The translations under genes and the position numbers were made by a program. The notes under the pieces were generated by a model. The model ran no database searches. It was not told the origin of the DNA and saw only the letters and a list, made by a program, of their open reading frames with translations. From Dipteris shenzhenensis (Eukaryota > Polypodiophyta > Polypodiopsida > Gleicheniales), in NCBI GenBank assembly GCA_047967505.1, contig CM106540.1: a DNA stretch of 64,000 bases; one strand, written 5' to 3'. Position 1 is the stretch's first letter. Each line of letters starts with the position of its first letter. Below are positions 1 to 11,600 of the stretch, piece by piece.

Positions 1-800
1 CAGACGGCGGCGACTGTGTATGAAAGCCTTTGTGCGCAATTCTCTGACAGCTGTTGCTCTATGTGTGCTTATAGAACAAGGCGGCTAAGTTAGGGAAAGT
101 ATTTGGCATGGTTTTCAAGGCAGCTAACAAAGGGGTGATGGCCTGTGTAGTTTGCATGTGTTCTTGGCTTGTGAATGGCCATATTTTGAAGGGCTCTCGT
201 ATTCCATGTGTGTGATGGGATGACCTTGTGCAGGCCCTAAGGGGGTCAGATTTGAGGCATCTTGGATACTTACTTGGAAATAGGTGCCTTTGTGTGGCCC
301 AAACCCCTCGAATGGCATAAAAAGAATTGTGTGGGTGACGTGTGGAGAATTGGAACCTTGGAATAATCTCATAAGCTATAATGGAAGCTTGTAGTCCTTG
401 AATATAAGGGAGGCCATGCGTGCCTAGGAGGCCATCGGTGCTCCTTTCGCTGCCATGTGGCATTATCTGCAGTGATGGCCAGAATTATTTCTCGTGTGAG
501 TAATCAAGACTCACAAAATACATCGTGGAATGAAAGTAAACGAAGACTTTTGCATTCATATTGAAATCCTTTGCACATAGCAACATAATAAGAGCACATG
601 TGTGCTTCGAAGATAGAGAACACAACGCTCGCGACGCAATAAGGGCAAGTCTTTTGAGTGCGACTGCTCTTTAGAATAAGGGGTAATTTGCGTGTATACG
701 TTACGCGTACAAGGTTTTTCTTCGGTCAATTGACGTAGACATCTGAGTATGCGTAAATTAACCAACAACCTCCGTGGAAACTTTCGGAAACATTCACCCG
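1..800. other. Upstream stretch without a recognised gene
   Basis: I find no recognisable protein, RNA or transposon in this stretch. Open frames exist on both strands, the longest on the minus strand at about 59-463, but their translations show no family motif and no signal peptide. It probably holds intergenic sequence plus the distal promoter of the dirigent gene that follows. Confidence 0.4.
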
Positions 801-810
801 CCTCTTTCTC

Positions 811-820
811 TTTATAAAAG
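811..820 (+). promoter_or_regulatory. TATA box of the dirigent gene
   Basis: The sequence TTTATAAAAG lies about 130 bases before the chosen ATG. It is the only strong TATA match close upstream, and it would place transcription start near 840-850 with a 5' leader of about 100 bases. The promoter role is inferred from position and sequence only. Confidence 0.55.
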
Positions 821-945
821 CAAGAAGAGGTTTTGGCCTCCTCACCCGAACTACATTAAGGCTTACCCAGTACCTCCATACATCGCTCCAGCCTCCCAGT
901 ACCCTTCTCATTCTCTGCAACTTGCTGCTTCCTATATTTGCACTT

Positions 946-1509
946 ATGGCCAACTCCAGCATCGCCTTCTTCCTCGGGCTCACCCTCGCCCTTTCAGCCC
1001 TCCTCAGCCCGCCTCATCAACTGCTGGCCGCTGCCAAGACCGCCCACAAACCCCACTCCCTCGATTTCTACATGTACATAGCCGTGCAGAATAACACTTA
1101 TCTCGACAACCCCGCCCCCTTCACTGCCATCCAGTCGGCCCAACCGGTCCAGGCCCAGAATTATTCCTTCGGGATCATTCATACCTTCGATAACCCCCTC
1201 ACCTCCGCTGCTTCTCTCAACTCCCCGCAATTGGGCCGCGTCCAGGGATGGTATGGGGACGCTGGCAAGGAGATCCTAACCCTTTTCCTCGTACAGACGT
1301 TCACCTTCGCCACCCCGCACTACAATGGCTCCCTTAGTCTAGTGGGCGTAGATGTTGCCACGGATGCTGTCAAGTATGCTCCCATCGTGGGTGGCACCGG
1401 GGACTTCGCCTACGCCCGTGGAGTGGCGAAACAAACACTCGTCTCTACTGCGACAATCGACAGCCAAACTGTCTCTTGGTTCCATTTTTTTATTGAATTG
1501 AAATACTAG
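946..1509 (+). CDS. Dirigent-family protein, secreted
   Basis: This is a single-exon gene of 187 codons, the usual length of dirigent proteins, which guide stereoselective coupling of phenoxy radicals in the apoplast (lignans, lignin-related compounds). Residues 1 to about 30 form a hydrophobic signal peptide (MANSSIAFFLGLTLAL...). The mature part has the family pattern: an N-terminal strand LDFYMYIAVQNNT, then FGIIHTFDNPLT, the block GRVQGWYG, a YNGSLSLVG strand with a possible N-glycosylation site, and the diagnostic VGGTGDFAYARGVA near residue 160. I chose the ATG at 946 because the open frame upstream has no ATG and the signal peptide begins there. A TATA box lies 126 bases upstream and a poly(A) signal 132 bases downstream. 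No frame damage is visible, so this is one of the few likely functional host genes here. The subfamily and substrate cannot be told from the sequence. Confidence 0.93.
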   Translation: MANSSIAFFLGLTLALSALLSPPHQLLAAAKTAHKPHSLDFYMYIAVQNNTYLDNPAPFTAIQSAQPVQAQNYSFGIIHTFDNPLTSAASLNSPQLGRVQGWYGDAGKEILTLFLVQTFTFATPHYNGSLSLVGVDVATDAVKYAPIVGGTGDFAYARGVAKQTLVSTATIDSQTVSWFHFFIELKY

Positions 1510-1640
1510 GCAATTGTCATCTGCGGCCCACCTATCAGTCTTGGCATGGCGTCTACAAACGCGATCCCGCCGAGGGTATTCGATATTCTTTGATCAGCGA
1601 GTCCAACACTTGCAAGTATTTTTTTGTGGAATTTTGGAAA

Positions 1641-1646
1641 AATAAA
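1641..1646 (+). terminator. Poly(A) signal of the dirigent gene
   Basis: AATAAA lies 132 bases after the stop codon, in an A/T-rich context, at a typical distance for a plant 3' UTR. It is assigned by motif and position only. Confidence 0.5.
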
Positions 1647-1649
1647 AGA

Positions 1650-2520
1650 TTCTATTAAACAAGTACCAATAAATCTGACTACTGACCGAACGTGGCGAAT
1701 CGATTCGATCTCTTGATATAACGACTTCACCATACTACGTTTTTGCTTATCAATCGTAGCTCTCAAATCTCCCTTGAATCCCTTATATTTCAAAAGCTGC
1801 AACGCACGCAGGGAGGTCGCCTCTTTCAAGATATAAAATCAAGTGTAAAGCAGAACCTACTGCCGTGCAGGTGTTCTTCATATTTTATTAATTACGCTCA
1901 CACCAATATAGTCCAAGCCAATAGATATTGTGAGTTCGGAAAAAGCCCTTCGATTTATGTGTGCTTTAAAAAACAGAAGACCAAATTGAACAGATTTAAT
2001 TATGCTGGCATCCAAGTTCAAGGAAACACCAAGAAAGGATTCTCCTCTGTTCAAAACGTCAAATTTAGAGTTAAAAACTTCATTTTCCAAAGGGTAGTAT
2101 TGGTAGATGTAAGCTAGCCCTCGTCTGCCCTTCCTACTTGTTCTACCTTCTTAGGTCTTATCTTCACGACAACAAATTATTCGGTTAATACTGTCCACGG
2201 AGATCTTTGGATAGAGGACACAATAATTCAACGTAGCCTTAGCGAGCTGGTAGAAACACACTTGCAACACGTCGAATTTTAGAAAGCGTGCAGTAGTACC
2301 AGTCAACCATCTGAGGGAACGAAAGTAATGCTAGAAGATGTGTGAGAGTCTAAGAGACAAAGATCAAAAAGTGTTGGCCGCCTGATGATAATGCTAGGAC
2401 GCTTTGGTTTGTCCGTAGCGGGTGGTACGGGCCCCACTAGTGTCGGAGGTGCATGAAACGCAGAGGTTTCACATATGTGCAATGTGCACAAGCCTGCAGG
2501 TAGTCCGATGGTAGGAGCGT
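1650..2520. other. Intergenic stretch, no gene recognised
   Basis: A plus-strand open frame at about 1743-2117 and overlapping minus-strand frames show no motif I know. The DNA is A/T-rich and looks intergenic. Part of it may belong to the decayed LINE that follows. Confidence 0.35.
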
Positions 2521-2529
2521 CACATAAAA

Positions 2530-4821
2530 ACCAGAAGAGAACTGAAGCCCATTCATGTAATGCTTTATAGAATATTCAGCCCGAAAGGAGGAGTGCTCTA
2601 TCAAGTCACCCAAAACCTAGCATTTTAGTGACAGATTAAACCCAACGACCTTGGCAACACTAGTATGTCTAATGTTACGCCACTCTCTATCTATCAAGTG
2701 GTTCCGGAAGAGGAGAAGTCACCCAAAACCCAGCATTTTAGTGACGGGTTCAACCCAAGGACCTTGGCAACGTTAGTAAGTCTAATGTTACTATGATCAC
2801 AAGTCCAAAACAAATGTTCCGATGTTTCAAGCCACGTGTGACATCCCCAACAAAGACCATCTAATGGCCTCCTGTGCCTAGGTCTTTCACCAGTCAGAGC
2901 TCCAACAAAAACTTAACTAGTCCATCATCGAGAGGAGCAAGAATAGATTCAGAAGCAATGCAATTTGGTGACATAGAACCCAATTTCCCTTATTCAACAA
3001 AATGAATGTTGATGCGAGGAGTAATTTCTCTATAGAATTTCGTAGGCAAAAAACAACCTAGTCTTTCTATCTATTATGATCAAGCGAGATACATGGCCAA
3101 TAAATAGCCAAAATCACCTTTGTGTGGCATTCCACTGTTTCTTCAGGCCCAAGGGAAGGCCTATAAGAAAGACTCATTAGGTTTTTCGACCTATAAGAAA
3201 GACCCATTAGGTTCCCAACCTCCAAGGTAGAGAAGACCTAGGATCCACCATTTCATGTGCCTAATCTCAACCATATCATGGGATATGCATCGTGTCTAGA
3301 TAATACTCACAAAATTTTAGTGAATTACCAGCCAGCCTACATTGGCCATCTTATTTAAGTATAGTTCCTAAAGGAACTCCCAATACATGATTATAGTGCT
3401 TGGTAGACCAACCAACTTGACTTTGGTAATAGTCATAGAGAGAACAAGGTTATCAATCAAGTATTCAAATACTTCCCAGTTCTACAACAAGAGAGCTTCA
3501 AGAATATGTAATCATGGATGATGACATTCCTAGGAATGACTAAGCATATCAAATCTTCAAGCTATAAGATGATTCGAAAGATAAAAAACTCTAACCCACC
3601 TCTATCTTAAGTAAGATATATAATTCTCCAACTTATGCTAGCATTGCACTTCCCATAAGGATCACCAAACCAAAAAGACTAAATTAAAGCCAGATTCAAG
3701 TTTCTTTGAATGCGTTTTCTTCCATGTGAGCCAAGGTAAATAAAATAGAATTATGACTCAAACATTCCTTGGAAAACCTTTAGCCTTACATGTAAAGGAC
3801 AATGAATATGCTTCCAACCCAATAGCTTTTATCACATTTTCTCCAAGATCCATGTGAAAGGATACATGATAGGAGTGACCTATTAGATATCCTAGGTATC
3901 TACTTACCTTTCCAACATCTTTTGCATCTACTGCTCCAAGGGGAGTGTTTCATTGAGTTACCTTTCAATGATAGAATATGGGTTTTCTCCCAGTTTATAC
4001 TCAGTTTATATTGCACAGCTGTAGCAATAGAGAAAATATCTAGTGATCGTATAGCATATTCCATGTTTTTGGTGAGCTTTTAGAGCCATGAGCATGTCAT
4101 CAAATGCCTAGCCTGAAGATTGATATCGTGAAGGTAACTCAAGGACTTCAATACACCTATAATTCCTAAGAGACTTTAATTTGCATAACAATGGATGATC
4201 AGTTGCCGCTGCAAAAGTTAGTAGGCTTAGCTTTGCAAAAAGTAGTAGCTTAGAGGAGATCCTTGTCTAATGCCCCTAAAAATGGGTATTAGTGCAGAAA
4301 GACCATCCAAAAATTCAATTCCATTGCCCTCTCCTAAGAAGGAAATTATGTTGCCACATTTTGTCTAGAATTTGAGATATTGTAGCATAATGTGAATGAA
4401 ATCCCAGGCTGCTTCATTCAACACCCAACAAAACCATGGCATAATCCTCACTCTCATAATTTCCCCCACTAAAGGGACATGGTCAATATTATTGTATATA
4501 TCAGTCACATAAACAAATCGATCGACAATACTTATTTTATAGAAAAGTGTCTTGCTTATGTAGCAAAACTATTCTACCCTGAGCTCAAGAATTACGCATG
4601 ATGCCTCCTTTCTAGAATTGGTTGTAGAAATCCAAGATCTTGCTTTCCACATTATTTTGGAATTTAGCCAATGTTTCTTTGTTAATGCCATCTTATATCA
4701 CAGCTCTGTGTTTACTGAGGTGATTAAAATACCAATGCAATTCAGTAAGGGTAAAATGGCCATACATTTTTTCTACAGCCTTCATTGATAGCCTGTGTCT
4801 TGAAGACTCCAATCTATGGCT
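2530..4821 (-). pseudogene. Decayed LINE (L1-type) reverse transcriptase
   Basis: Read on the minus strand in shifting frames, this stretch resembles the second ORF of a plant L1-type LINE. Around 4250-4285 the translation gives FRGIRQGSPLS, the classic non-LTR reverse transcriptase block. About 3560-3720 fits the later region ending in a GGLEF block. Around 2797-2905 it reads LCWGCHTWLETSEHLFWTC, the C-terminal zinc-binding (zf-RVT) segment. Many stops and frameshifts make it inactive. A 113-base tandem duplication (2605-2717 and 2718-2803) lies near the 3' end. The LINE reading stops at 4821, where the CACTA terminus starts, so the CACTA element probably inserted into it. I found no clear LINE continuation beyond the other CACTA end at 53195. 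Confidence 0.72.
2605..2803. repeat. 113-base tandem duplication in the LINE remnant
   Basis: Two diverged copies, starting at 2605 and 2718, share the stretch beginning GTCACCCAAAACC and ending near TCTAATGTTAC. It is a local duplication inside dead LINE sequence. Confidence 0.8.
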
Positions 4822-4860
4822 CACTACAAGGCATAGGCCATTTTCCGACAGAAATACTGA
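4822..4860 (+). repeat. CACTA terminal inverted repeat, left
   Basis: This 39-base terminus begins CACTACAAGG and matches the reverse complement of 53156-53194 with four mismatches. Short CACTA-type ends are the defining mark of the superfamily. Confidence 0.88.
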
Positions 4861-4889
4861 AGCTTTTTACATTAAAATTTTTTTTTTCC

Positions 4890-5075
4890 ACGGGCGCAAA
4901 CGTCGCTATAAGTGTCGCTAAAAGCATCAGAAAAGGAGCGTCGCTATAAAGCGTCGCTATATAGCGACACTGGCAAATGTCGCTATATAGCGACGATAGA
5001 AACGTCGCTATATAGCGACACTGTTAATCGTCGCTATATAGCGACACAAGTAAACGTCGCTATATAGCGACGATT
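4890..5075. repeat. Palindromic subterminal repeats, left
   Basis: Five perfect copies of the 16-base palindrome GTCGCTATATAGCGAC start at 4953, 4979, 5004, 5030 and 5056, plus degenerate half-sites just before them. Spacing is about 25 bases. In known CACTA elements such arrays are binding sites for the TNPA-type protein. That role is inferred here. Confidence 0.88.
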
Positions 5076-5096
5076 AACAGAAGTAAAAAAAAAGGG

Positions 5097-5145
5097 TTAG
5101 TGGGGCTAAAAAGGGCTTCCTTTTGGCCCTGTTTAGCCCCACTAA
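5097..5145. repeat. Subterminal hairpin with 14-base arms
   Basis: TTAGTGGGGCTAAA at 5097-5110 pairs perfectly with 5132-5145 around a 21-base loop, flanked by A- and T-runs. The mirror position in the other CACTA end (52871-52920) holds a related hairpin, so it is a conserved part of the element's terminus. Confidence 0.7.
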
Positions 5146-5904
5146 TCCTTTTTTTTTTTTGTAATTACAAAAGAAAGTTTTTTATAACAAAATTTCCCTT
5201 GCTTGCAGGGTGATACAAAATTGTTCTTGTGAAATGATGAGTAACAAATGCATATACATGTCGGACATATACAACAGTGTTTGTAACAAAATTACCTTGT
5301 CGAAAGGGCGATACAAAATTGCTCAAATGAGCGGATATACAAAATGCTACTACTACTACTCATCCGAATCCGAATCATCTTCGTCTTGTTGGCTTGTTCC
5401 TTGGTCCTCGACACCTGTGTCTTCTCCCTCATCCTCGCCACCTGCGTCCGATCCTTGGCCCTGTTGATCGCTCGCCTTCGATGATGGGACGCTTGAGCTT
5501 TGACCCTAAGAGTGAACCATATAAATCGAAAATTAGATTGGAACTTAAATTAAAAAGTGAGATTAAAAGTAGGAGTAAACTTATACCGTGCGAGCAGCCA
5601 CCTCAGCCCAATCGACTGTCGCTCCCATTGCCTCTTGCTCAATGAACCACGGCTTTGTTCCTATCCGAAATGTGCGCCGCGTCTCTGCATCTGTAGGAAG
5701 ATGACCCATCGCAGCTTGCTGTGGATCCAATTTACGAGAGTTAGAGTTAGCTAAAGTGCATGTAATATGTAAGTAAAACAAATAGAACAATACATTAAAT
5801 GGGAAGAAGTAGACTTACCACGGTTGCCTCGAACGCATACCGTCCACCTGCACCAAAGTGCGAAGTACCTACGACGTCCAGCAGTCTCTTCGCAGCCCTC
5901 CTCA

Positions 5905-7570
5905 TGCTTATGCTCATGCAAAAAAAGAGAAGGAGCTTATGCGGAAATAGAGAATGAGAGAAGCATAAGCTTCTCTCATTCTCTATTTCCGCATAAGCTC
6001 ACGCATAAGCATGAGCTTATGCGGAAACTTAAGCATAAGCTCATGCTCATGTGGAAAAAGAGAAGGAGCTTATGCGAAAAAAGAGAAGGAGCTTATGTGG
6101 AAATAGAGAATGAGTTTCCGCATAAGCAGTTATGCATAAGCATAAGCATAAGCATAAGCTCATGCTTATGCTCATGCGGAAAAAGAGAAGGAGCTTATGC
6201 GAAAATAGACAATGAGTTTCCACATAAGCTTCTCTCATTCTCTATTTCCGCATAAGCTCATGCATAAGCATGAGCTTATGTGGAAACTTAAGCATAAGCT
6301 CATGCTCATGCATGAGCATAAGCATAAGCATAAGCTCATGCTTATGCTCATGTGGAAAAAGAGAAGGAGCTTATGCGGAAATAGAGAATGAGAGAAGCAT
6401 AAGCTTCTCTCATTCTCTATTTCCGCATAAGCTCATGCATAAGCATAAGCTTATGCGGAAACTTAAGCATAAGCTCATGCTCATGCAGAAAACGAGAAGG
6501 AGCTTATGCGGAAATAGAGAATGAGAGAAGCATAAGCTTCTCTCATTCTCTATTTCCGCATAAGCTCACGCATAAGCATAAGCTTATGCGGAAACTTAAG
6601 CATAAGCTCATGCTCATGCATGAGCATAAGCTCATGCTTATGCTCATGCGGAAAAAGAGAAGGAGCTTATGCGGAAATAGAGAATGAGAGAAGCTTATGC
6701 TTCTCTCATTCTCTATTTCCGCATGAGCTCACGCATAAGCATGAGCTGATGCGGAAACTGAAGCATAAGCTCATGCTCATGTATGAGCATAAGCATGAGC
6801 TTATGCTCATGCGGAAAAAGAGAAGGAGCTTATGCGGAAATAGAGAATGAGAGAAGCATAAGCTTCTCTCATTCTCTATTTCCGCATAAGCTCATGCATA
6901 AGCATAAGCTTATGCGGGAACTTAAGCATAAGCTCATGCTCATGTATGAGCATAAGCATGAGCTTATGCTTATGCTAGCATAAGCATAAGCATAAGCTCA
7001 TGCTTATGCTCATGCGGAAAAAGAGAAGGAGCTTATGCGGAAACAGAGAATGAGAGAAGCATAAGCTTCTCTCATTCTCTATTTCCGCATAAGCTCATGC
7101 ATAAGCATAAGCTTATGCGGAAACTTAAGCATAAACTCATGCTCATGCATGAGCATAAGCATGAGCTTATGCTTATGCTTATGCTTATGCATAAGCATAA
7201 GCATAAGCTCATGCAGAAAAAGAGAAGGAGCTTATGCAGAAATAGAGAATGAGAGAAGCATAAGCTTCTCTCATTCTCTATTTCCGCATAAGCTCACGCA
7301 TAAGCATGAGCTTATGCTCATGCGGAAAAAGAGAAGGAGCTTATGCGGAAATAGAGAATGAGAGAAGCATAAGCTTCTCTCATTCTCTATTTCGGCATAA
7401 GCTCACGCATAAGCATGAGCTTATGCGGAAACTTAAGCATAAGCTCATGCTCATGCATGAGCATAAGCATAAGCTCCTTCTCATGCGGAAACTTAAGCGT
7501 AAGCTCATGCTCATGAATTAGCATAAGCATAAGCTCATGCTTATGCTCATGCATGAGCATGAGCTTATGC
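5905..7570. repeat. Array of long perfect hairpins in GCATAA-rich DNA
   Basis: About 1.65 kb made of GCATAA/TTATGC-type short repeats, with at least eight copies of a long palindrome. In the first, 5933-5964 and 5969-6000 are perfectly complementary 32-base arms around the loop ATAA. Identical palindromes occur at 6367-6434 and 6500-6567, and variants near 6661, 6827, 7028, 7227 and 7333. The block lies within the damaged TNPA-type gene. Open frames on both strands here are by-products of the repeat. Confidence 0.9.
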
Positions 7571-7790
7571 GAATGAGAGAAGGGGGAAATAGAGAAGGGG
7601 GAAAGAGAGAAGGGGGAATGTGAGAAGCATAAGCATAAGAGAATAAGAGGGAAAGGAAAGAGAGAAGGGAAAAGAGATGAGGGGGAAAGAGAGAAGGGGG
7701 AAAGAGAGAATAAGAGAAGAGGGAAAAAAGAGAAGGGGGAAAAAGGAGAATAAGAGAAGGGGGAAGAAGGAAAGAGTGGGAGGGCAAGAG
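7571..7790. repeat. Purine-rich low-complexity tract
   Basis: An almost pure A/G stretch (GAGAAGGGGGAAA-type units) continues the hairpin block. The other CACTA end carries the same tract as C/T-rich sequence at about 49930-50880. Confidence 0.85.
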
Positions 7791-8465
7791 AGGGTTCCTA
7801 TGCCCATCATTGCAGCTAGCGCTTAAGGTGCTAGCTGTAAGCCAATGCAAATAACAAAAATAATAAATGGAAAAAAGAGGAAGCACTTACCTGAAAAAGT
7901 ATGTCCCGCTCGGTGTAGTGGACTGGCCCTACAAAAGAGAGAAAACAACCCATTTTTTCAAATAAGATGTTAGTGGAAGGAGGAGATTACAAAAGCAACT
8001 TCTTGAAGGGAGGAGATTGAGGAGACAAGGAAAGGAGGAGATTGAGGAGACAAGGAGAAAGAGAAGGAAGAGAAATATAGAAAAAAGAGGTGAGTTTTCT
8101 TTCTTTCTTGAAATCTCGTTTTTTGTTTCAATCCTTTCAAAACAAGCATGAAAACTAGTTTACAGGTTTAGCAATACAAGAAGAAACACTCACAAAACTA
8201 AAGCTAACAAAAAACAACCTACATTGTTGAAACAAACTCACCTCTTGAAGAACTTTCTTTCAAGAAACCAAAGAGGGAAAAGGATAGAGAGGGAGTACAA
8301 GAGGTAGGAGAAGGGTGAGGAGTGGAAAATAGAGTGGGAGGTTGCTTGGAATAGGTGGGAGGTCGTCGAAAATAGGTGGGAGGAGATTTTGGGTTGCTTA
8401 CTTGAGAGATTAGGGAATAGTTTGAAGAAAACACTGCGTGTTTAGCATTTCGGGTTTTAACCCAC

Positions 8466-8575
8466 AGCGTCGCTATATAGCGACGCTTATTCGTCGCTAT
8501 ATAGCGACGTTTTTAATTGAAAACGTCGCTATATAGTGACGGAATAGAGCGTCGCTATATAGCGACGCTTACTGT
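8466..8575. promoter_or_regulatory. Internal palindrome cluster between the two CACTA genes
   Basis: Three perfect copies and one near copy (TAGTGAC variant) of GTCGCTATATAGCGAC lie between the divergent TNPA-type and TNP2-type genes, about 100 bases before the TNP2 start. They are the same sites as at the termini. Their position suggests a shared, element-protein-controlled divergent promoter, but that is inference. Confidence 0.65.
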
Positions 8576-8672
8576 CACTTTTTTAATGTGGCCTCAAGAG
8601 AAGCTCAAACATGCTATTTTATAATTGTCAATATCTCCTCTTCATGCTTATGTTGTGATTTTATAAGTGTAG

Positions 8673-11600
8673 ATGGAAGGGACGAGTGGAAGCTCGTCCG
8701 ATGATGCGCCAATGCCCGGGAGCACGAAGTGGCTTACGGAGAGGTTATACTGTCATTGCACTGATTGCAAGCGAGAAGTACAACATCAACGTCGTATTAT
8801 CATGCACCACTTGCGGATGTATGGGGAGGAGCCGAAACCAGTACCCCCCGTTGGTGTTGCACATGTTGATGGATCATCGGTAAGTCAAAGCTATTTAAGT
8901 TCACAATCTTATTATATACCAGGAAATAGAAGATCTTATATTTACACGAAATCTTAAAACAGGATGAGGAGGGTGACGAGGGTACACATATACCTTCTCA
9001 CTTTCAGCAAGACTATAGTCTCTCGGATGACGACGAGGGTATGGTCAACATGATGGATTCCATTTTTAGGGGCACTACATCCCATGTAATTCTCTTTCGT
9101 CGTGAGCATGGAGATTTGGCTAGTTGTCCAAAGTGTGGGGAACAATGATATAGAGATGACTTGCAGGGTGAGCGGATACCGGTAAAGGTCTTAAGACACT
9201 TTCCCATCATTGCAAGAATACAACACATGTTTCGATGCAAATCCATAGCGGAGTTGATGACATGGCATGCATCTCATCGGTCCACTGATCACACATTGAG
9301 GATTCCCGCAGATTGTGCAGCTTGGAAGCACATAGATAATCAGTGGCCGGACTTTGCGAGGGAGCCATGCAACTTATATCTTGGGCTAGCCATGGACGGC
9401 GTGAATCCTTTCGGGTTACGCTCGACATCTTGGTCGACATGGCCCATAGTCGTGGTGAATTACAATATCCCACCATGGCTAACAATAAAAAAGGGACACC
9501 TCATGCTTGCACTACTTGTGCCAGGAAAGTACAAGGCAAAAAACATGGACGTGTACATGGCACCTTTGATAGAGGAGTTACAGATATTATGGAGAGGAGT
9601 GCAGGTCTTTGATATTTCCAGAGCTCCTAGACATACCAATGATATTTTGGTCAGGGGTATCTTGATGTGGACCATGCATGACTACCCGGGATATGGAGAG
9701 TGTGCAGGTACGTGGTTGTGTCTTTACATGTACAATGAGGGATTATGCTTTTTTTACTCTCTTTTGCACGCATGTCTTGTACTAACACATTCATACACGC
9801 ATGCAAGACTTGTTACAAGTGGGTACCATGCTTGTCCTGTTTGTGGACCGGCTCTGAAATCGCTTGCACGCTACTCCAAACATATGAGGAAAAATGTTTA
9901 TGAAGGTCATGCTCGATACCTTCCGCTCGACCATCTCGCACGTGGAGGTCAGCTTGATCCACCACCATCATATTTGAAGGCAAGTGATTGGATTCAAGCT
10001 TGGAGGGCGAATGGAGAGGAACCTCCTCCTGGTATGAAGAGGCTATCGATCTTTCACGAGCTTCCTTATTGGGGTCAGTTACAAATCAATCATCTCTTGG
10101 ATCCCATGCATATCTTCAAGAATGTGGGGGCTACTATTTGGGCACACTTGGTTGGTTCCAAGGACTCGAGAGGAGTGCGAGAAGACAGCTTGCGTGCTAT
10201 GAATAGAATGTCTCGTTTGTGGCCCGAAGTGCATGCTTCGGGAAAAGTTGTCCTCTCGAAAGCAAAGTGGATCCTCTCTACGAGGGAGGAGGCAACGGTC
10301 AAGGCAGACATTGCCTCTTTTCAAACACCGACAGGGTACATGCATTGCTTGAAAGGAGCATTTTCAAAGGACAATAAGCTTATTGGCCTCAAGTCCCATG
10401 ATTGGCACAAGGTCTTACAGGTATTCTAAGTAGAACTAGTGTACCGATAATAGTGATGCGTTAGCGTAATTAATATTATGTTATATTGTTGACATGACTT
10501 CATTCTTGCTTTGATAGTTCATCCTCCCAATTACAATAAAAGGGTGCTTACAAGAAAATGTTAGAAATGCTATATTCAAGATCTGTGGTATTGTGAGGTA
10601 TGCTTACTATCAAATCGCATTATGTATTTTCTTAATGGACATGTGAAATAGGTGGATATCTCAAATATCTTACATATGCATGGACATGTGAAATAGGTGG
10701 ATATCTCAAAAAGAGATCTCTATATCAAGCATCGAGAAGGCTAGGGTGGAATCCATCGAAGCCGTATGCTTGCTTGAGAAGCACTTTCCCTCAAGCATTA
10801 TGACAACTCAAGTCCACTTGCTTGTGCACATAGTTGATGAGGTGGCTATAGCAGGTACCGTTCATAATCGATGGATGTTTTTTCTCAAGCGGTTTATGAA
10901 AACTTTAAAGGGGTTTGTAAGACAGAGCAAGACTGGAAGCAAGCATGGCAGAGGGATGGCTTGTATCCTCAATAGCCCTGAGATGCAGAAGTGGATTGCG
11001 AGATATGAAGTGGCCAAAGTAGAAAGAATAAATGCAAGGACGATATTCAGAGTAATGTACAGGCGATCACAACCATATCCACGAGATCTGGCTCTTCTCC
11101 CTACTCACATGTCATTTGATTGGCTACAACTGGCTCTACATAAAGCCGAACGTGATGGAGAGATAATAAACGAGCACGAGCAAAAGTTATCATCTGGATG
11201 TATGGTGCATGTAAGTTTCTTATCTCTTGATGTAATTAAGTAATTATTTGTGGCAATATATGCTATAAAATAGGTGCATCTTCATTGTTTTAATGATGCT
11301 CTTTTACAGTACAAAAAGTACAGTGCATTATGGTCATATGGATGACATTTTCACGTGGAACGCATCGATTCAAAGAGAGTCACATATGATTGTGGAGTCA
11401 TGGCTAACTTCACACAAGATAGCCGAGCAAGTGCTTCGGATACCAATCTTCTCTCCTCATAGTTGGATTATTGTGGAACCATACGCGACATCTATGAAAT
11501 TGATTAGACAATTTACTATTTTCATTCTTGATGTAAAATGGTTTAGAACTACTTACAACGGTCCCCATGCGACAATGAGAAAAGATAGTAGCAGTCTCTT

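Larger units (their letters stand above)
5356..8434 (-). pseudogene. TNPA-type CACTA gene, broken copy
   Basis: Minus-strand gene, the inverted counterpart of the plus-strand copy at 50908-52627. Recognisable pieces are a possible first exon at 8434-8219, an exon reading GPVHYTERDILFQ near 7890-7960 before a splice-like GTAAGT, a GRRYAFEAT-type segment at about 5820-5905, the segment AMGHLPTDAETRRTF with FIEQEA at 5581-5790, and an acidic tail ending DDSDSDE at the stop 5356-5358. The central exons present in the other copy (YMKEC...KHRRSTLCTYITKGK) are absent. In their place lies the hairpin-rich block 5905-7570. The family resembles plant Transposase_24/TNPA proteins, which bind subterminal repeats. 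The truncation makes this copy non-functional. Confidence 0.62.

Noticed and set aside
922-945. Earlier start for the dirigent protein
   Set aside because: The upstream in-frame codon at 922 is TTG, not ATG. The signal peptide and a normal plant start begin at the ATG at 946.
4953-5071. CRISPR-like array of regularly spaced identical palindromes
   Set aside because: Spacers are only about 9-10 bases, the repeats sit just inside a CACTA terminus, and the genome is a plant's. They are transposon subterminal repeats.
5824-7521. Series of open frames encoding CGKREGAYAEIENERS-type proteins
   Set aside because: All derive from the GCATAA/hairpin repeat and are open on several frames and both strands. 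There is no independent sign of coding.
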